From Mesorhizobium sp. (GTDB lineage: Bacteria > Pseudomonadota > Alphaproteobacteria > Rhizobiales > Rhizobiaceae): a DNA stretch of 64,000 nucleotides. The stretch is taken from NCBI GenBank assembly GCA_004020545.1, contig SAQE01000001.1, positions 1 to 64,000 of the forward strand, read 5' to 3'. Below are positions 33,292-41,068 of this stretch, in pieces (the stretch's first letter is position 1; the number at the start of each line of letters is the position of its first letter). The position numbers and the translations under genes were made by a program. The notes under the pieces are model-generated. The model made no database searches, was not told where the DNA came from, and saw only the letters and a program-made list of their open reading frames with translations.

Positions 33292-34811
33292 GCGGGGACC
33301 TTTTCGGCGGTCGTATGCGCACCGATCATATAGCGGCCGATCTCCTCGGGTCTGGTGTCGCGCGTCACCAGCGGCGGGCTCAGCCGGCCCTGATGGATCA
33401 CCTGGATGGAATCGCAGAGCTCGAACAGTTCCTCCAGTTCCTCCGAGATGACGAGGATGCCCATGCCTTCGTTGCGCAGGGCGACGAGGCGCCGGCGGAT
33501 GGCGGCCGCGGCGCCGATGTCCACGCCCCAGGTGGGCTGCGCCACAAACAGCAATTTCGGCGACAGCATGATCTCGCGGCCGACGATGAACTTTTGCAGA
33601 TTGCCGCCCGAAAGCGCCCCAGCCTCCGTTTCGGAGCCCGGCGTGCGTACGTCATACTGCCGGATGCAGTCTTCGGTGAAAGCTTTCGCCCGGGGCGTGT
33701 CGACCAGGCCGCGTTTCAGGAGGCCGGAGGGATGGGCGGTCAGAAGGCTGTTGAGGACGAGCGACATTTCCGGCACCGCGCCGCGGCCCAGCCGTTCCTC
33801 GGGAACGAAGGCGAAACCCAGCCGGCGGCGGGCGGCCGCATCGAGCACGCCGACGTCCTTGCCCATCATGAAGATACGCTCGGACTTTTCGCGCGGCAGC
33901 ACTGTCTCGCCCGAGATCAGCGCCGCGAGTTCGCTCTGGCCGTTGCCCGATATGCCGGCGATACCGAGGATCTCGCCTGCCCGGACCGTCAGGCTGACGT
34001 CGCAAAGCGTCACGGCGAAGGGATCGTCGGGCCGATGGTCGAGGCCGACGATTTCAAGGCGCTTTTCCCCGCGGGAATGGGCAACCGCCGGCATGGGCTG
34101 CGGCATGTCGCGGCCGATCATCATGCGGGCGAGGTCGTGCGCGTCGTGGTCGCGCGGATCCACGTGGCCGGTGATGCGCCCGCCGCGCAGGATGGTCGCA
34201 CGGTCGCAGACCGCGCGGATCTCCTCCAGCTTGTGCGAGATGAACAGGATGGAGACGCCGCCGTCGCGCAGCCGCCGCAACGTCTCGAACAGCTTGTCCA
34301 CCGATTGCGGCGGCAGGACGGAAGTCGGCTCGTCAAGGATCAGGAGTTGCGGTTCGGTCATCAGGCAGCGGATGATTTCCACCCGCTGCCGCTCACCGAC
34401 CGAAAGCGCGTGCACATGGGCGAGCGGATCGACCTCTAGACCGAAGTCGCGGCCGAGCTTGCGGATGCCTTGCGCAATATCCGATTTGGCACCGGGCACG
34501 ACCAACCGGATGTTCTCGACGACCGTCAGCGTCTCGAACAAGGAGAAATGCTGGAAGACCATGCCGATCCCCTTGCGCCTCGCATCCGCCGGGGACGCGA
34601 GGGCCAGGGGTTCTCCTTTCCAGGTCGCCGATCCAGCGTCGGCCTGCTCGACGCCGTAGATCAGCTTCATCAGCGTCGACTTGCCCGCCCCGTTCTCTCC
34701 GAGGATCGCATGGATCGAGCGCGGAGCCACGTCCAGATCGATGTCTCGATTGGCATGGATCTGGCCGTAGCTCTTGCAGACGCCGCGCAGCGACAGAAGC
34801 GGGGCGGTCAT
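33288..34811 (-). CDS. BMP-type ABC transporter ATP-binding protein (two ATPase domains)
   Basis: The 507-residue protein has two fused ATPase domains. The first has Walker A GENGAGKST, signature LSVGERQRVEI and Walker B LILDEPTS. The second has the degenerate P-loop GISGNGQSEL and signature LSGGNLQKFIVGRE that are normal in this family. It powers the two permeases downstream and overlaps the first by four bases. It starts 2 bases after the BMP gene. Confidence 0.95.
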   Translation of the reverse strand: MTAPLLSLRGVCKSYGQIHANRDIDLDVAPRSIHAILGENGAGKSTLMKLIYGVEQADAGSATWKGEPLALASPADARRKGIGMVFQHFSLFETLTVVENIRLVVPGAKSDIAQGIRKLGRDFGLEVDPLAHVHALSVGERQRVEIIRCLMTEPQLLILDEPTSVLPPQSVDKLFETLRRLRDGGVSILFISHKLEEIRAVCDRATILRGGRITGHVDPRDHDAHDLARMMIGRDMPQPMPAVAHSRGEKRLEIVGLDHRPDDPFAVTLCDVSLTVRAGEILGIAGISGNGQSELAALISGETVLPREKSERIFMMGKDVGVLDAAARRRLGFAFVPEERLGRGAVPEMSLVLNSLLTAHPSGLLKRGLVDTPRAKAFTEDCIRQYDVRTPGSETEAGALSGGNLQKFIVGREIMLSPKLLFVAQPTWGVDIGAAAAIRRRLVALRNEGMGILVISEELEELFELCDSIQVIHQGRLSPPLVTRDTRPEEIGRYMIGAHTTAEKVPA

Positions 34812-34813
34812 GG

Positions 34814-35911
34814 TTACTTGGGCAGCGGCGTGGTGACACCCTTGACGTGCCAGTCCATGGCGACGATCTCGGCCTCGGTCATCGTCTTGCCGGCGGGGAC
34901 GCCCTCCCTGCCGTCGGCCTTGGCGATCGGACCGGTAAAGGGCGAGAAGCTGCCGTCGGCGATCTTGGCTTCAACCTCCTTGATCCTGGCCATCATGCCG
35001 GCCGGGATGCCCGGGTTCCAGTCAGCGACCTCGACAACCTTGTCGCCGACACCCAGGAAAGCGCTGGCGCCCTTGAAGGTGCCGGCGAGGTGGGCGTCGA
35101 CCGAGGCCTTGAAGAAGGGCGACCAGTCGGTCGCCACGCAGCCGAGATAGGCCTTGGGCGCGTATTTCTTCATTGACGAGTTGAGGTTGAAGGCGGGGAC
35201 GCCGGCCTCCTCGCAGGCCGAGACGACGGACGGCGTATCCTGCGCGTTGGAGAAGATCACGTCGCATTTCTGCGCCAGCAGCGCCTTGGCGGCTTCCTGC
35301 TCCTTGGCCGGGTCGAACCAAGAATTCACCCATACGACCGAAACCTCGACATCGGGCTTCACCGCCTGCGCGCCCAAGGTGAAGGCGTTGATGGAGGTGA
35401 TCAGCTCAGGGATGGCGAAGGCGGAGACGGAACCGAGCTTGCCGGTCTTCGAAAGCGCGGCTGCCGCCATGCCCATCAGATAGGTGCCCTGCGAATATTG
35501 GGCCGCGAAGGGCGAGAAGTTCGGCGCCACCTGGAAACCGGAAGCATGCAGCACGGTGACGTCGGGATTGCGCCGCGCGATCTGCAGGGCGCCGTTCTGG
35601 TATCCGAAGGAGCCGGCGATGAGGAACTTGTTCCCGTCGGCGACCGCCTTGTTCATGATGCGGTCGGCGTCGGGTCCCTCCTGTATGTTCTCGATGATGG
35701 TGACCTTCACCTTGTCGCCATAGGCTGCCTTCACCGGCTCGAGCCCGTCGGCGAGCGCGCGGCCCCAGCCGACATCGCCGACCGGCGACGGGACCACCAG
35801 CGCGATGCCCAGCGGTTCGTCGGCAGCAAGCGCGCGGCTGCCCACCGCGGCAACGAGGCCGGAAGCGGCGGCGCCCTTCATCAATGTTCTGCGGGTAAGA
35901 TTTATCAGCAT
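34814..35911 (-). CDS. BMP-family solute-binding protein with Tat-like signal
   Basis: The 365-residue periplasmic binding protein has an N-terminal TRRTLMKG twin-arginine-like signal cleaved near ALAADE. The mature BMP domain has IALVVPSPVGDVGWGRA and the family segment SNAQDTPSVVSACEEAGVP. BMP proteins bind nucleosides or purines. It lies 30 bases downstream of the deaminase gene and immediately upstream of its ATPase gene, so binding protein, ATPase and permeases are in one unit. Ligand identity is inferred. Confidence 0.92.
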   Translation of the reverse strand: MLINLTRRTLMKGAAASGLVAAVGSRALAADEPLGIALVVPSPVGDVGWGRALADGLEPVKAAYGDKVKVTIIENIQEGPDADRIMNKAVADGNKFLIAGSFGYQNGALQIARRNPDVTVLHASGFQVAPNFSPFAAQYSQGTYLMGMAAAALSKTGKLGSVSAFAIPELITSINAFTLGAQAVKPDVEVSVVWVNSWFDPAKEQEAAKALLAQKCDVIFSNAQDTPSVVSACEEAGVPAFNLNSSMKKYAPKAYLGCVATDWSPFFKASVDAHLAGTFKGASAFLGVGDKVVEVADWNPGIPAGMMARIKEVEAKIADGSFSPFTGPIAKADGREGVPAGKTMTEAEIVAMDWHVKGVTTPLPK

Positions 35912-35941
35912 GTCGGTTCCCCTTGCTTTTGGTTTTGGTTG

Positions 35942-37321
35942 CTAGAATTGCACGGTCGCGAGCGCCGCCTCGGCTTGCGCGAACATCCTGGCCTCGTCGA
36001 GCCCCGGGAATTCTCCCTTGGCCCAAACGACACGGCCGTTGATCATGGTCATGTCGGTCGGCGCGCCGATGCCCACCTTGGCCAGCAGGCTCAGCGGATC
36101 ATGCCGCGTGCCGACATAGTCCATGCGTCGGGTGTCGATGGCGAAGAGGTCGGCGGCCATGCCGGGCGCCAGCCTGCCGATGTCGCCGCGCCCGAGCAGC
36201 GCCGCCCCCCCGGTCGTCGCATAGCCGAGAAAATCGGCCGGCGGCGGCACCGGATGGTCGCGCGTAGACGCCGCCAGACATTGCAGCATGTAGGCGGAAT
36301 GGATGCAGTGCATCAGATTGGAATTGTCGTTCGAGGCGGCGCCGTCGCAGCCCAGTCCGACACTGAGCCCGAGGGCCGACATCGCCGGTATGTCGGTGAT
36401 CTCGGCGCCGACGAGATAGACCGGCTCAGGGCAATGCGAGACGCCGGCGCCGCTCGCCGCCATCTTGCGCAGCTCGTCATGGGTCAGCTCCCAGCAATGG
36501 GCATAGAAGGCATCCGGCCCGCAGAAGCCGATCTCGGCGCAATAGTCGACCGTGCGCAGGCCGTGACGGGCCTGCATGACCGGGCTTTCGCCCTCGCCGA
36601 CATGGGTGTGCATGCGCACGTTGCGGTCGCGCGCCAACGCCACCGATTCCACGAACGTGTCGCGATAGCAGTTGACCGGCTGGCAGGGCGCGACGACGAC
36701 CTGGCGCATGCCGAAGCGACCGGCATCATGGTAGGCGTCGATCAGCCGGGCGCAGTCGGCGATGAACTCGTCCGTCGTTTCCAGCATGGCGTCGGGGATG
36801 GTCGAGCCTTCCGATTTCGGCAGCGTGTTGCCGCCCCGTCCGGCATGGAAGCGCATGCCGAGCAGTTCGGCCGCTTCGAACTGCCGGTCGATCAGCCGTT
36901 TGCCGGCGTGCCGCGGAAAACAGTATTGATGGTCGAAAGCCGTCGTGCAGCCGTGCTTTATCAACTCCGCCATCGCCGTGACCGACGCGTGGTAGAAGCA
37001 TTCCTCGGTCAGCCGCGAGAAAATGGGGTAGATGCGGTCGAGCCATTCGATGACCGACAGCTTCGTCCAGTCCAGGTCGGCGCGGTTGCGCACGAAGCAT
37101 TGAAAGAAGTGATGATGGGTGTTGACGAGGCCGGGATAGACGAACCAGCCGGCGGCGTCCTGCGCGACGGTGCCGACAGGCAGTTCCCCCTTGTCGAGGC
37201 CTTCGCCGATGGCCCGTATCGCCGGGCCGTCGGTCAAGACATCGACATTGCGACGGACGCTCGGACCGTCGCCATCGTCGACGATGACCGCAGCGCAGTT
37301 CTTCAATAGATAACCCGTCAT
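35942..37321 (-). CDS. 8-oxoguanine/guanine deaminase-type amidohydrolase
   Basis: The 459-residue metal-dependent hydrolase belongs to the TRZ/ATZ-8-oxoguanine deaminase group. Metal ligands are visible in LVNTHHHFFQ, RMHTHVGEGE, YAHCWEL and LGCDGAASND. The product of such enzymes is urate (from 8-oxoguanine) or xanthine (from guanine). A frame 98 codons longer exists, but the ATG at 37321 gives the family start (MTGYLLKNCAAVIVDD) and follows the GST stop by one base. It is the only gene in the cluster with a direct purine link. Confidence 0.85.
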   Translation of the reverse strand: MTGYLLKNCAAVIVDDGDGPSVRRNVDVLTDGPAIRAIGEGLDKGELPVGTVAQDAAGWFVYPGLVNTHHHFFQCFVRNRADLDWTKLSVIEWLDRIYPIFSRLTEECFYHASVTAMAELIKHGCTTAFDHQYCFPRHAGKRLIDRQFEAAELLGMRFHAGRGGNTLPKSEGSTIPDAMLETTDEFIADCARLIDAYHDAGRFGMRQVVVAPCQPVNCYRDTFVESVALARDRNVRMHTHVGEGESPVMQARHGLRTVDYCAEIGFCGPDAFYAHCWELTHDELRKMAASGAGVSHCPEPVYLVGAEITDIPAMSALGLSVGLGCDGAASNDNSNLMHCIHSAYMLQCLAASTRDHPVPPPADFLGYATTGGAALLGRGDIGRLAPGMAADLFAIDTRRMDYVGTRHDPLSLLAKVGIGAPTDMTMINGRVVWAKGEFPGLDEARMFAQAEAALATVQF

Positions 37322-37322
37322 G

Positions 37323-37982
37323 TCAGGCCTCACCGCCTCCAAGGACGGGCTCGGGTTTGAGCTCGTGCAGCCGGTGGATGCCGGGCATCTCGATGAAGCC
37401 GTCGATGGCGCGGATCGCCCGCGACCATAGCCGGATCGCGGGATAGGGATCGAGCAAAACGCCGCCGTCCGGCGCCAGCGCGACATAGGGAAAGCAGGCG
37501 ATATCGGCGACCGTCGGCCGGTCCGACGCAAGGAAGCGCTGGCCGCGGATGCGCTGTTCGACGAGGCCGGCTTCCAGTTCCCGCAGGGCCGCCGTGCCCT
37601 GCCCGCGAAGCGCATCGATATTGCCCGGACGCAGCAGCATCTCGTGCAGGCGCGCCGCTCCCAGGCTGGCGGTCAGCCGATGCGAGAAGGAAAGCCATTG
37701 CTGGACGCGTGCCGCCGGTCCGGCCGCATCGTTGCCCAGCCATTGCGGCGCCGCCTTCGCGGCGAGGTAGACCAGCATGGCCGAGGATTCGGTCAGGACG
37801 AGGTCGCCATCCTCCAGAATCGGGATCGAGCCCGCCGGGTTGAGCGCCAGGAGTTCGGGGCCGCGATGCTCACCGCCGGGATGGAAGTCGACGGGGCGGA
37901 TGTCGAGCGCCACACCGGTCAGCGCCGCCATCAGGCGCACCTTGTAGCAGCTCGGAGACAGCACGTAGTCGTAGAGCTTCAT
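37323..37982 (-). CDS. Glutathione S-transferase-family protein (possibly NdmE-like)
   Basis: The 219-residue protein has an N-terminal thioredoxin-fold domain (YVLSPSCYKVRLMAALTG; glutathione-binding NPAGSIPIL and LTESSAMLVYLA) and a helical C-terminal domain with RPTVADIACFPYVALAPDGG. It overlaps the oxygenase catalytic gene by four bases. In the caffeine N7-demethylase NdmCDE, a GST-like subunit (NdmE) holds the oxygenase complex together, so a structural role is as plausible as glutathione conjugation. Confidence 0.88.
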   Translation of the reverse strand: MKLYDYVLSPSCYKVRLMAALTGVALDIRPVDFHPGGEHRGPELLALNPAGSIPILEDGDLVLTESSAMLVYLAAKAAPQWLGNDAAGPAARVQQWLSFSHRLTASLGAARLHEMLLRPGNIDALRGQGTAALRELEAGLVEQRIRGQRFLASDRPTVADIACFPYVALAPDGGVLLDPYPAIRLWSRAIRAIDGFIEMPGIHRLHELKPEPVLGGGEA

Positions 37983-38824
37983 TGTGCCACCAGTTGCGCG
38001 CCGTAGGTGTAGCCATGGCGTTTCAGCCAGCGCCGGTAGGCAACCGAGGTCAGGTCGGCCCGCGTGGGTATCTCCATGCCGGGATCGAGCGGCAGCAGCC
38101 CCGGGATCTGGTTTTCAAGAATCGACCGGTCCTGGACGAAGATCGTCTGCTGGAAATGAATCAGGTCCGTCATCGGCGTTTCGTCGTCGAACAGCGCCAT
38201 CCATGGCCAGACGTCGCATAGATCTTCGGCAAGCGGCTGCACGAAAAGGGTGATGACGTCCCATTCACCCGGGCGCGGCGGGCAGGTCTTGTAGAGGATC
38301 GAGCAGGTCGGCGCGGGCACGCGATACATGTATTGCGTGGTGATGCCGCCTTCCGCCGACTTGGCGGCCTGCGGCTGGTAGAACTGCACCTGGGTCGCCC
38401 ATACCTCGTCTTCGTCCTCGCGGATCTCGACCTTGTAGTTCTGCACCTCCGTATGCGGCTCGGCTCCCAATATGTCGGTATGCACGAACGGAAAATGCGC
38501 AATGTCCAGGAAGTTCTCCACCGCGCGCAGCGGCGAGCAGCGCACGCGCACCACCCCGACATCGACGAGCCGGCGGCCGGGCTGATCGGCCTCGGGGATC
38601 GCAAACAGCGGCTTTTGCGGATCACCGAGCGACGCCCAGACATGGCCATAGCGGATACAGGCTCGCAGAACACGTCCGTTGCCGCCGGTGACCTTGGCGT
38701 TCCCGTCCTCGCCGAGCCTCACCTCGATCGGCTCGCCCATGAGGGCGGTCTTGCGTCCATGCGCATCGAGCTGGCTGGCAAGGCCGACCGGATACCATTC
38801 GTCGATCATCGCGTTGCGGGTCAT
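37979..38824 (-). CDS. Rieske oxygenase catalytic subunit lacking its [2Fe-2S] ligands (NdmC-like)
   Basis: The 281-residue protein starts like a Rieske oxygenase (DEWYPVGLASQLD, LMGEPIEVRLGEDG) but jumps at about residue 48 to the end of that domain (RYGHVWASLGDP), so the CxH and CxxH cluster ligands are gone. The mononuclear iron site is intact: bridging Asp107 and His110, His115 in LDIAHFPFVH, with Asp232 a likely carboxylate ligand. The ATG at 38824 overlaps the stop of the separate Rieske gene. It would oxidise, probably N- or O-demethylate, a purine-like substrate, taking electrons from the Rieske protein encoded upstream. Confidence 0.85.
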   Translation of the reverse strand: MTRNAMIDEWYPVGLASQLDAHGRKTALMGEPIEVRLGEDGNAKVTGGNGRVLRACIRYGHVWASLGDPQKPLFAIPEADQPGRRLVDVGVVRVRCSPLRAVENFLDIAHFPFVHTDILGAEPHTEVQNYKVEIREDEDEVWATQVQFYQPQAAKSAEGGITTQYMYRVPAPTCSILYKTCPPRPGEWDVITLFVQPLAEDLCDVWPWMALFDDETPMTDLIHFQQTIFVQDRSILENQIPGLLPLDPGMEIPTRADLTSVAYRRWLKRHGYTYGAQLVAQ

Positions 38825-39471
38825 CGGGCGGTCCCGCTGGCCGCAACATGCTCGGCCGCCCGCCGCAGCGCCTCGGCGGCCCTCGACGCGGCGATACGCT
38901 CGGTCGGATTGCTGTCCTGGTCCACCAGAACATGCATCAGCGTCCGCGCTTTTCCTTCGAGAGTAAGCAGCAGCCGCACCGTCCGGCCAGCATGCGTGTA
39001 GTCGAGCAGGCCTTCGGCGGCCTTCGTCCCGGCGGCCGTCTCCAGCGCGGCGATGCCCGCTTCGACCATCATGGAGCGCAGGGGAGCAAGGCCGTCGAAC
39101 CGTGGCGGCCCGGCGGCGGGTTCGCCAGCCGGAATCCAGATGATGCCGCCGCCATCCTCGACGGGCTGTGTCACGACACGAATCGTGTCCGGCGGCGTCA
39201 GTGCCGGATGGGCCGGAATGCGCAGGCAGTTTCCCGCCTGGGCATAGCTCCAACCGTGATAGATGCAGGACAGGGTCTCACCGCGCACGAAGCCGTGGGA
39301 GAGGCGCATGCCGCGATGAGGGCATCTGTCGGCAAAGGCCGCCGCACGGCCGGAGCGGCTTCGCCAAAGGGCAATCGGCCCGGCTGGGGATTGCGCTGGC
39401 ATCACGGTTCCCGCCGGCAAGTCCGCGGAGAGGGCAACAGGCATCCAAGAGCCGGTCGGATAGGGCGGCAT
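38821..39471 (-). CDS. Stand-alone Rieske [2Fe-2S] oxygenase subunit
   Basis: The 216-residue protein has a complete Rieske domain (about 5-115) with Cys50-x-His52 (RCPHRG) and Cys69-x2-His72 (CIYHGW), then a C-terminal part (about 120-216) with no iron site motif. It most resembles the N-terminus of vanillate-demethylase-type oxygenases detached from its catalytic half. The matching catalytic half is the next gene (four-base overlap). No reductase gene is present nearby, so electrons must come from a general or distant reductase. Confidence 0.87.
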   Translation of the reverse strand: MPPYPTGSWMPVALSADLPAGTVMPAQSPAGPIALWRSRSGRAAAFADRCPHRGMRLSHGFVRGETLSCIYHGWSYAQAGNCLRIPAHPALTPPDTIRVVTQPVEDGGGIIWIPAGEPAAGPPRFDGLAPLRSMMVEAGIAALETAAGTKAAEGLLDYTHAGRTVRLLLTLEGKARTLMHVLVDQDSNPTERIAASRAAEALRRAAEHVAASGTAR

Positions 39472-39631
39472 ACATCAACTTTCAAACGACACCAGCATGT
39501 TTCCGAGCGCGGCTTCGCGGTCAAGGATATGCTAATAGACCCGGTTACGTTTGCACAACATTTCCTCACTGGCAATAATGCCCAAAAAAGGTGCATGGCG
39601 CCTTTCGCAGGGAGAGGCCGCAGGCCGGAAA

Positions 39632-39901
39632 CTAGCCCGATTCGCCTTCTATCGGCGCCCGCCGGATGGCCTCGACCCAGACATCGATTGGTCCAAGAGA
39701 GCACCCCATCTCCATCATGTCGATGAGCTCGACCGGACCGGCAATGTCGAGTTCGATGCGGTCGGGACCGGCAACGCATATTGCCTGCGCGAGCCCGAGC
39801 TTGGCGGCATGACGCTCGATCCACGGAAGGAAGGATGCCGCCTCGACATCGCCGAGGATCGTCATGCGCTCCCGCCAGGAATGGCGATTTTGCTCGCTCA
39901 T
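39632..39901 (-). CDS. Acylphosphatase-like small protein without catalytic residues
   Basis: The 89-residue protein follows the acylphosphatase pattern: MTILGDVEAASFLPWIERHAAKLGL, then VAGPDRIELDIAGPVELIDMME and CSLGPIDVWVEAI. The catalytic Arg (usual VQGVGFR loop, here VEAASFL) and Asn (usual WVRN, here ICVAG) are not seen, so it may bind rather than hydrolyse. GAGG lies about 6 bases before the ATG. It is upstream of the Rieske gene (160-base gap, same strand) and may be the first gene of the purine operon. Confidence 0.6.
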   Translation of the reverse strand: MSEQNRHSWRERMTILGDVEAASFLPWIERHAAKLGLAQAICVAGPDRIELDIAGPVELIDMMEMGCSLGPIDVWVEAIRRAPIEGESG

Positions 39902-39921
39902 AGAAGCCTCGGCAACGAAAC

Positions 39922-39935
39922 AGATATATATATCT
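39922..39935. promoter_or_regulatory. AT-rich 14-bp palindrome, candidate operator
   Basis: AGATATATATATCT is a perfect 14-base palindrome 20 bases upstream of the acylphosphatase-like start, in otherwise GC-rich DNA. Its position suits an operator or a -10 region of the purine operon. No regulator gene lies in this operon, so the binding protein is unknown. Confidence 0.4.
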
Positions 39936-39965
39936 ATCTACATTTTGCTCAATCGCTGAAGCACC

Positions 39966-40314
39966 TTTGGGAGCGAGCTCTTGCGACGTTACAGCGACCG
40001 TTCCCGGGCAGCGCCATGTCAACGGCGGGAAGTGGCCGCACCGGCCCCTACAGGGCAATCAAGATGTGGGAAGCTGCCGTCAATGAGGCTGGCACGGTTG
40101 AACGCGACGCCGTTATCCGGGCGCTCGATCACGCTCGGACCAGCGAGGGACCGGGCGGTCTGCCGAAATGGTTCCCGGCCAGCCTCCTGTGCGGATGAAC
40201 ATGTACATCGCACCGGCACAAGGTGGTCGATTTCGGGTGGTGAAGAACCTGAGACCGATCGAACCCAATAAGCGCGTGCTTACAGAAGAATTCCAACTCA
40301 GGAACGTAGGGTAA
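39966..40314 (+). pseudogene. Remnant of ABC solute-binding protein (urea/amide/branched-chain type), frameshifted
   Basis: One frame encodes YRAIKMWEAAVNEAGT and ALDHARTSEGPGG. After about 40160 the match continues in another frame as PAEMVPGQPPVRMNMYIA and GRFRVVKNLRPIEPNK, ending with TAA at 40312. Together these look like the last 110 or so residues of a periplasmic binding protein of the UrtA/AmiC type. A single missing base near 40160 explains the shift, and the N-terminal two-thirds are absent. The rest of 39902-40632 is AT-rich and holds no gene. Confidence 0.6.
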
Positions 40315-40632
40315 TCGGCCGACCCGATTGCTGTTCTTCCGATCCGGCGGGGCGGCCAGGTGGTGCCCTCGCCATCTACCTAACGGCAACGGCCGGCGAC
40401 GTCGTTTCGCGATGGCGGGATCGCAGCGGAATGACAGCATTTGTCCTCTCGTATCCGAATAAGACCATCCGCTACCGGCCATAACAGGACGCTGACCACC
40501 TCGACGTTAGGCGACGCCATGGCGGACCAAGTGGATTCCTGACAGTTTGTTACACAGATTAAGGACGTTTCGACTTTTGAGTGCTCTATGAATTTCTAAA
40601 CATTTGAAATCATTGATTTATTAGAAAAATTC

Positions 40633-40722
40633 TGGCGGAGAGAGCGGGATTCGAACCCGCGTTACGGTTTCCCGTAAACACACTTTCCAGGCGTGCGCCT
40701 TCAACCACTCGGCCACCTCTCC
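40633..40722 (-). tRNA. tRNA-Ser (GGA)
   Basis: The 90-base sequence folds as a class II tRNA. The acceptor stem pairs GGAGAGG with the CTCTCC region, followed by discriminator G and an encoded CCA. The T arm contains GGTTCGAATCC, there is a long variable arm (TTACGGGAAACCGTAA), and the anticodon loop CTGGAAA carries GGA, decoding UCC/UCU serine codons. Serine tRNA genes are common integration targets in rhizobia, but no integrase or duplicated 3' end was found here. Confidence 0.95.
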
Positions 40723-41068
40723 GTCCTTGCATTCTCGCGTCGGCCGGTTTCGCCGCGCGGATTGGGGAGATGCATCTCCCTCGGGAAGGCCTCATCGGAC
40801 AATTTGGGGAGCCTTCAACCGGCGGGCAACCCCTTCCCAGCACCTCTAGCCGTCTAGGCAAACAGGCGCGGGGCTCATCTAGTCGATCCTAAAGCGAATG
40901 CCAAGCCATAATGGCATTGCAAATGGCATTTGCCGTCTGTCGCCGATACAGCTCCGGCAGCCGCCGGGACGGGAGGCCTTGCCGCGGTTCGTGCACAGCC
41001 ATTGAGCCGGATCAAATCCTTTGCGGCTGCCGGCTTGCTATCTTGTGCCGGTTTCGGGACAAGGTTGA
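40723..41068. other. Intergenic region with palindrome, no gene seen
   Basis: No coding frame looks real here. It should contain the tRNA-Ser promoter on one side and the metallophosphoesterase promoter on the other. GCAAATGGCATTTGC at 40919-40933 is a 7-bp inverted repeat around one base and could be an operator. TTGAGCCGGATCAA at 41002-41015 resembles a FixK-type box with a mismatch in the left half, 54 bases before the next gene. Confidence 0.5.

Noticed and set aside
31283-33322. A 679-residue open frame on the minus strand
   Set aside because: Only its last 303 residues form a protein (the second permease); the first half is the out-of-frame shadow of the first permease.
37979-39253. 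A 424-residue frame that could look like a fused oxygenase
   Set aside because: Residues before Met144 are the shadow of the separate Rieske gene and contain no Rieske motif; the real start overlaps the Rieske stop.
40633-40722. tRNA-Ser as the attachment site of an integrated element in this window
   Set aside because: No integrase gene, no mobility genes and no duplicated tRNA 3' end were seen on either side. Only the nearby pseudogene hints at past events.
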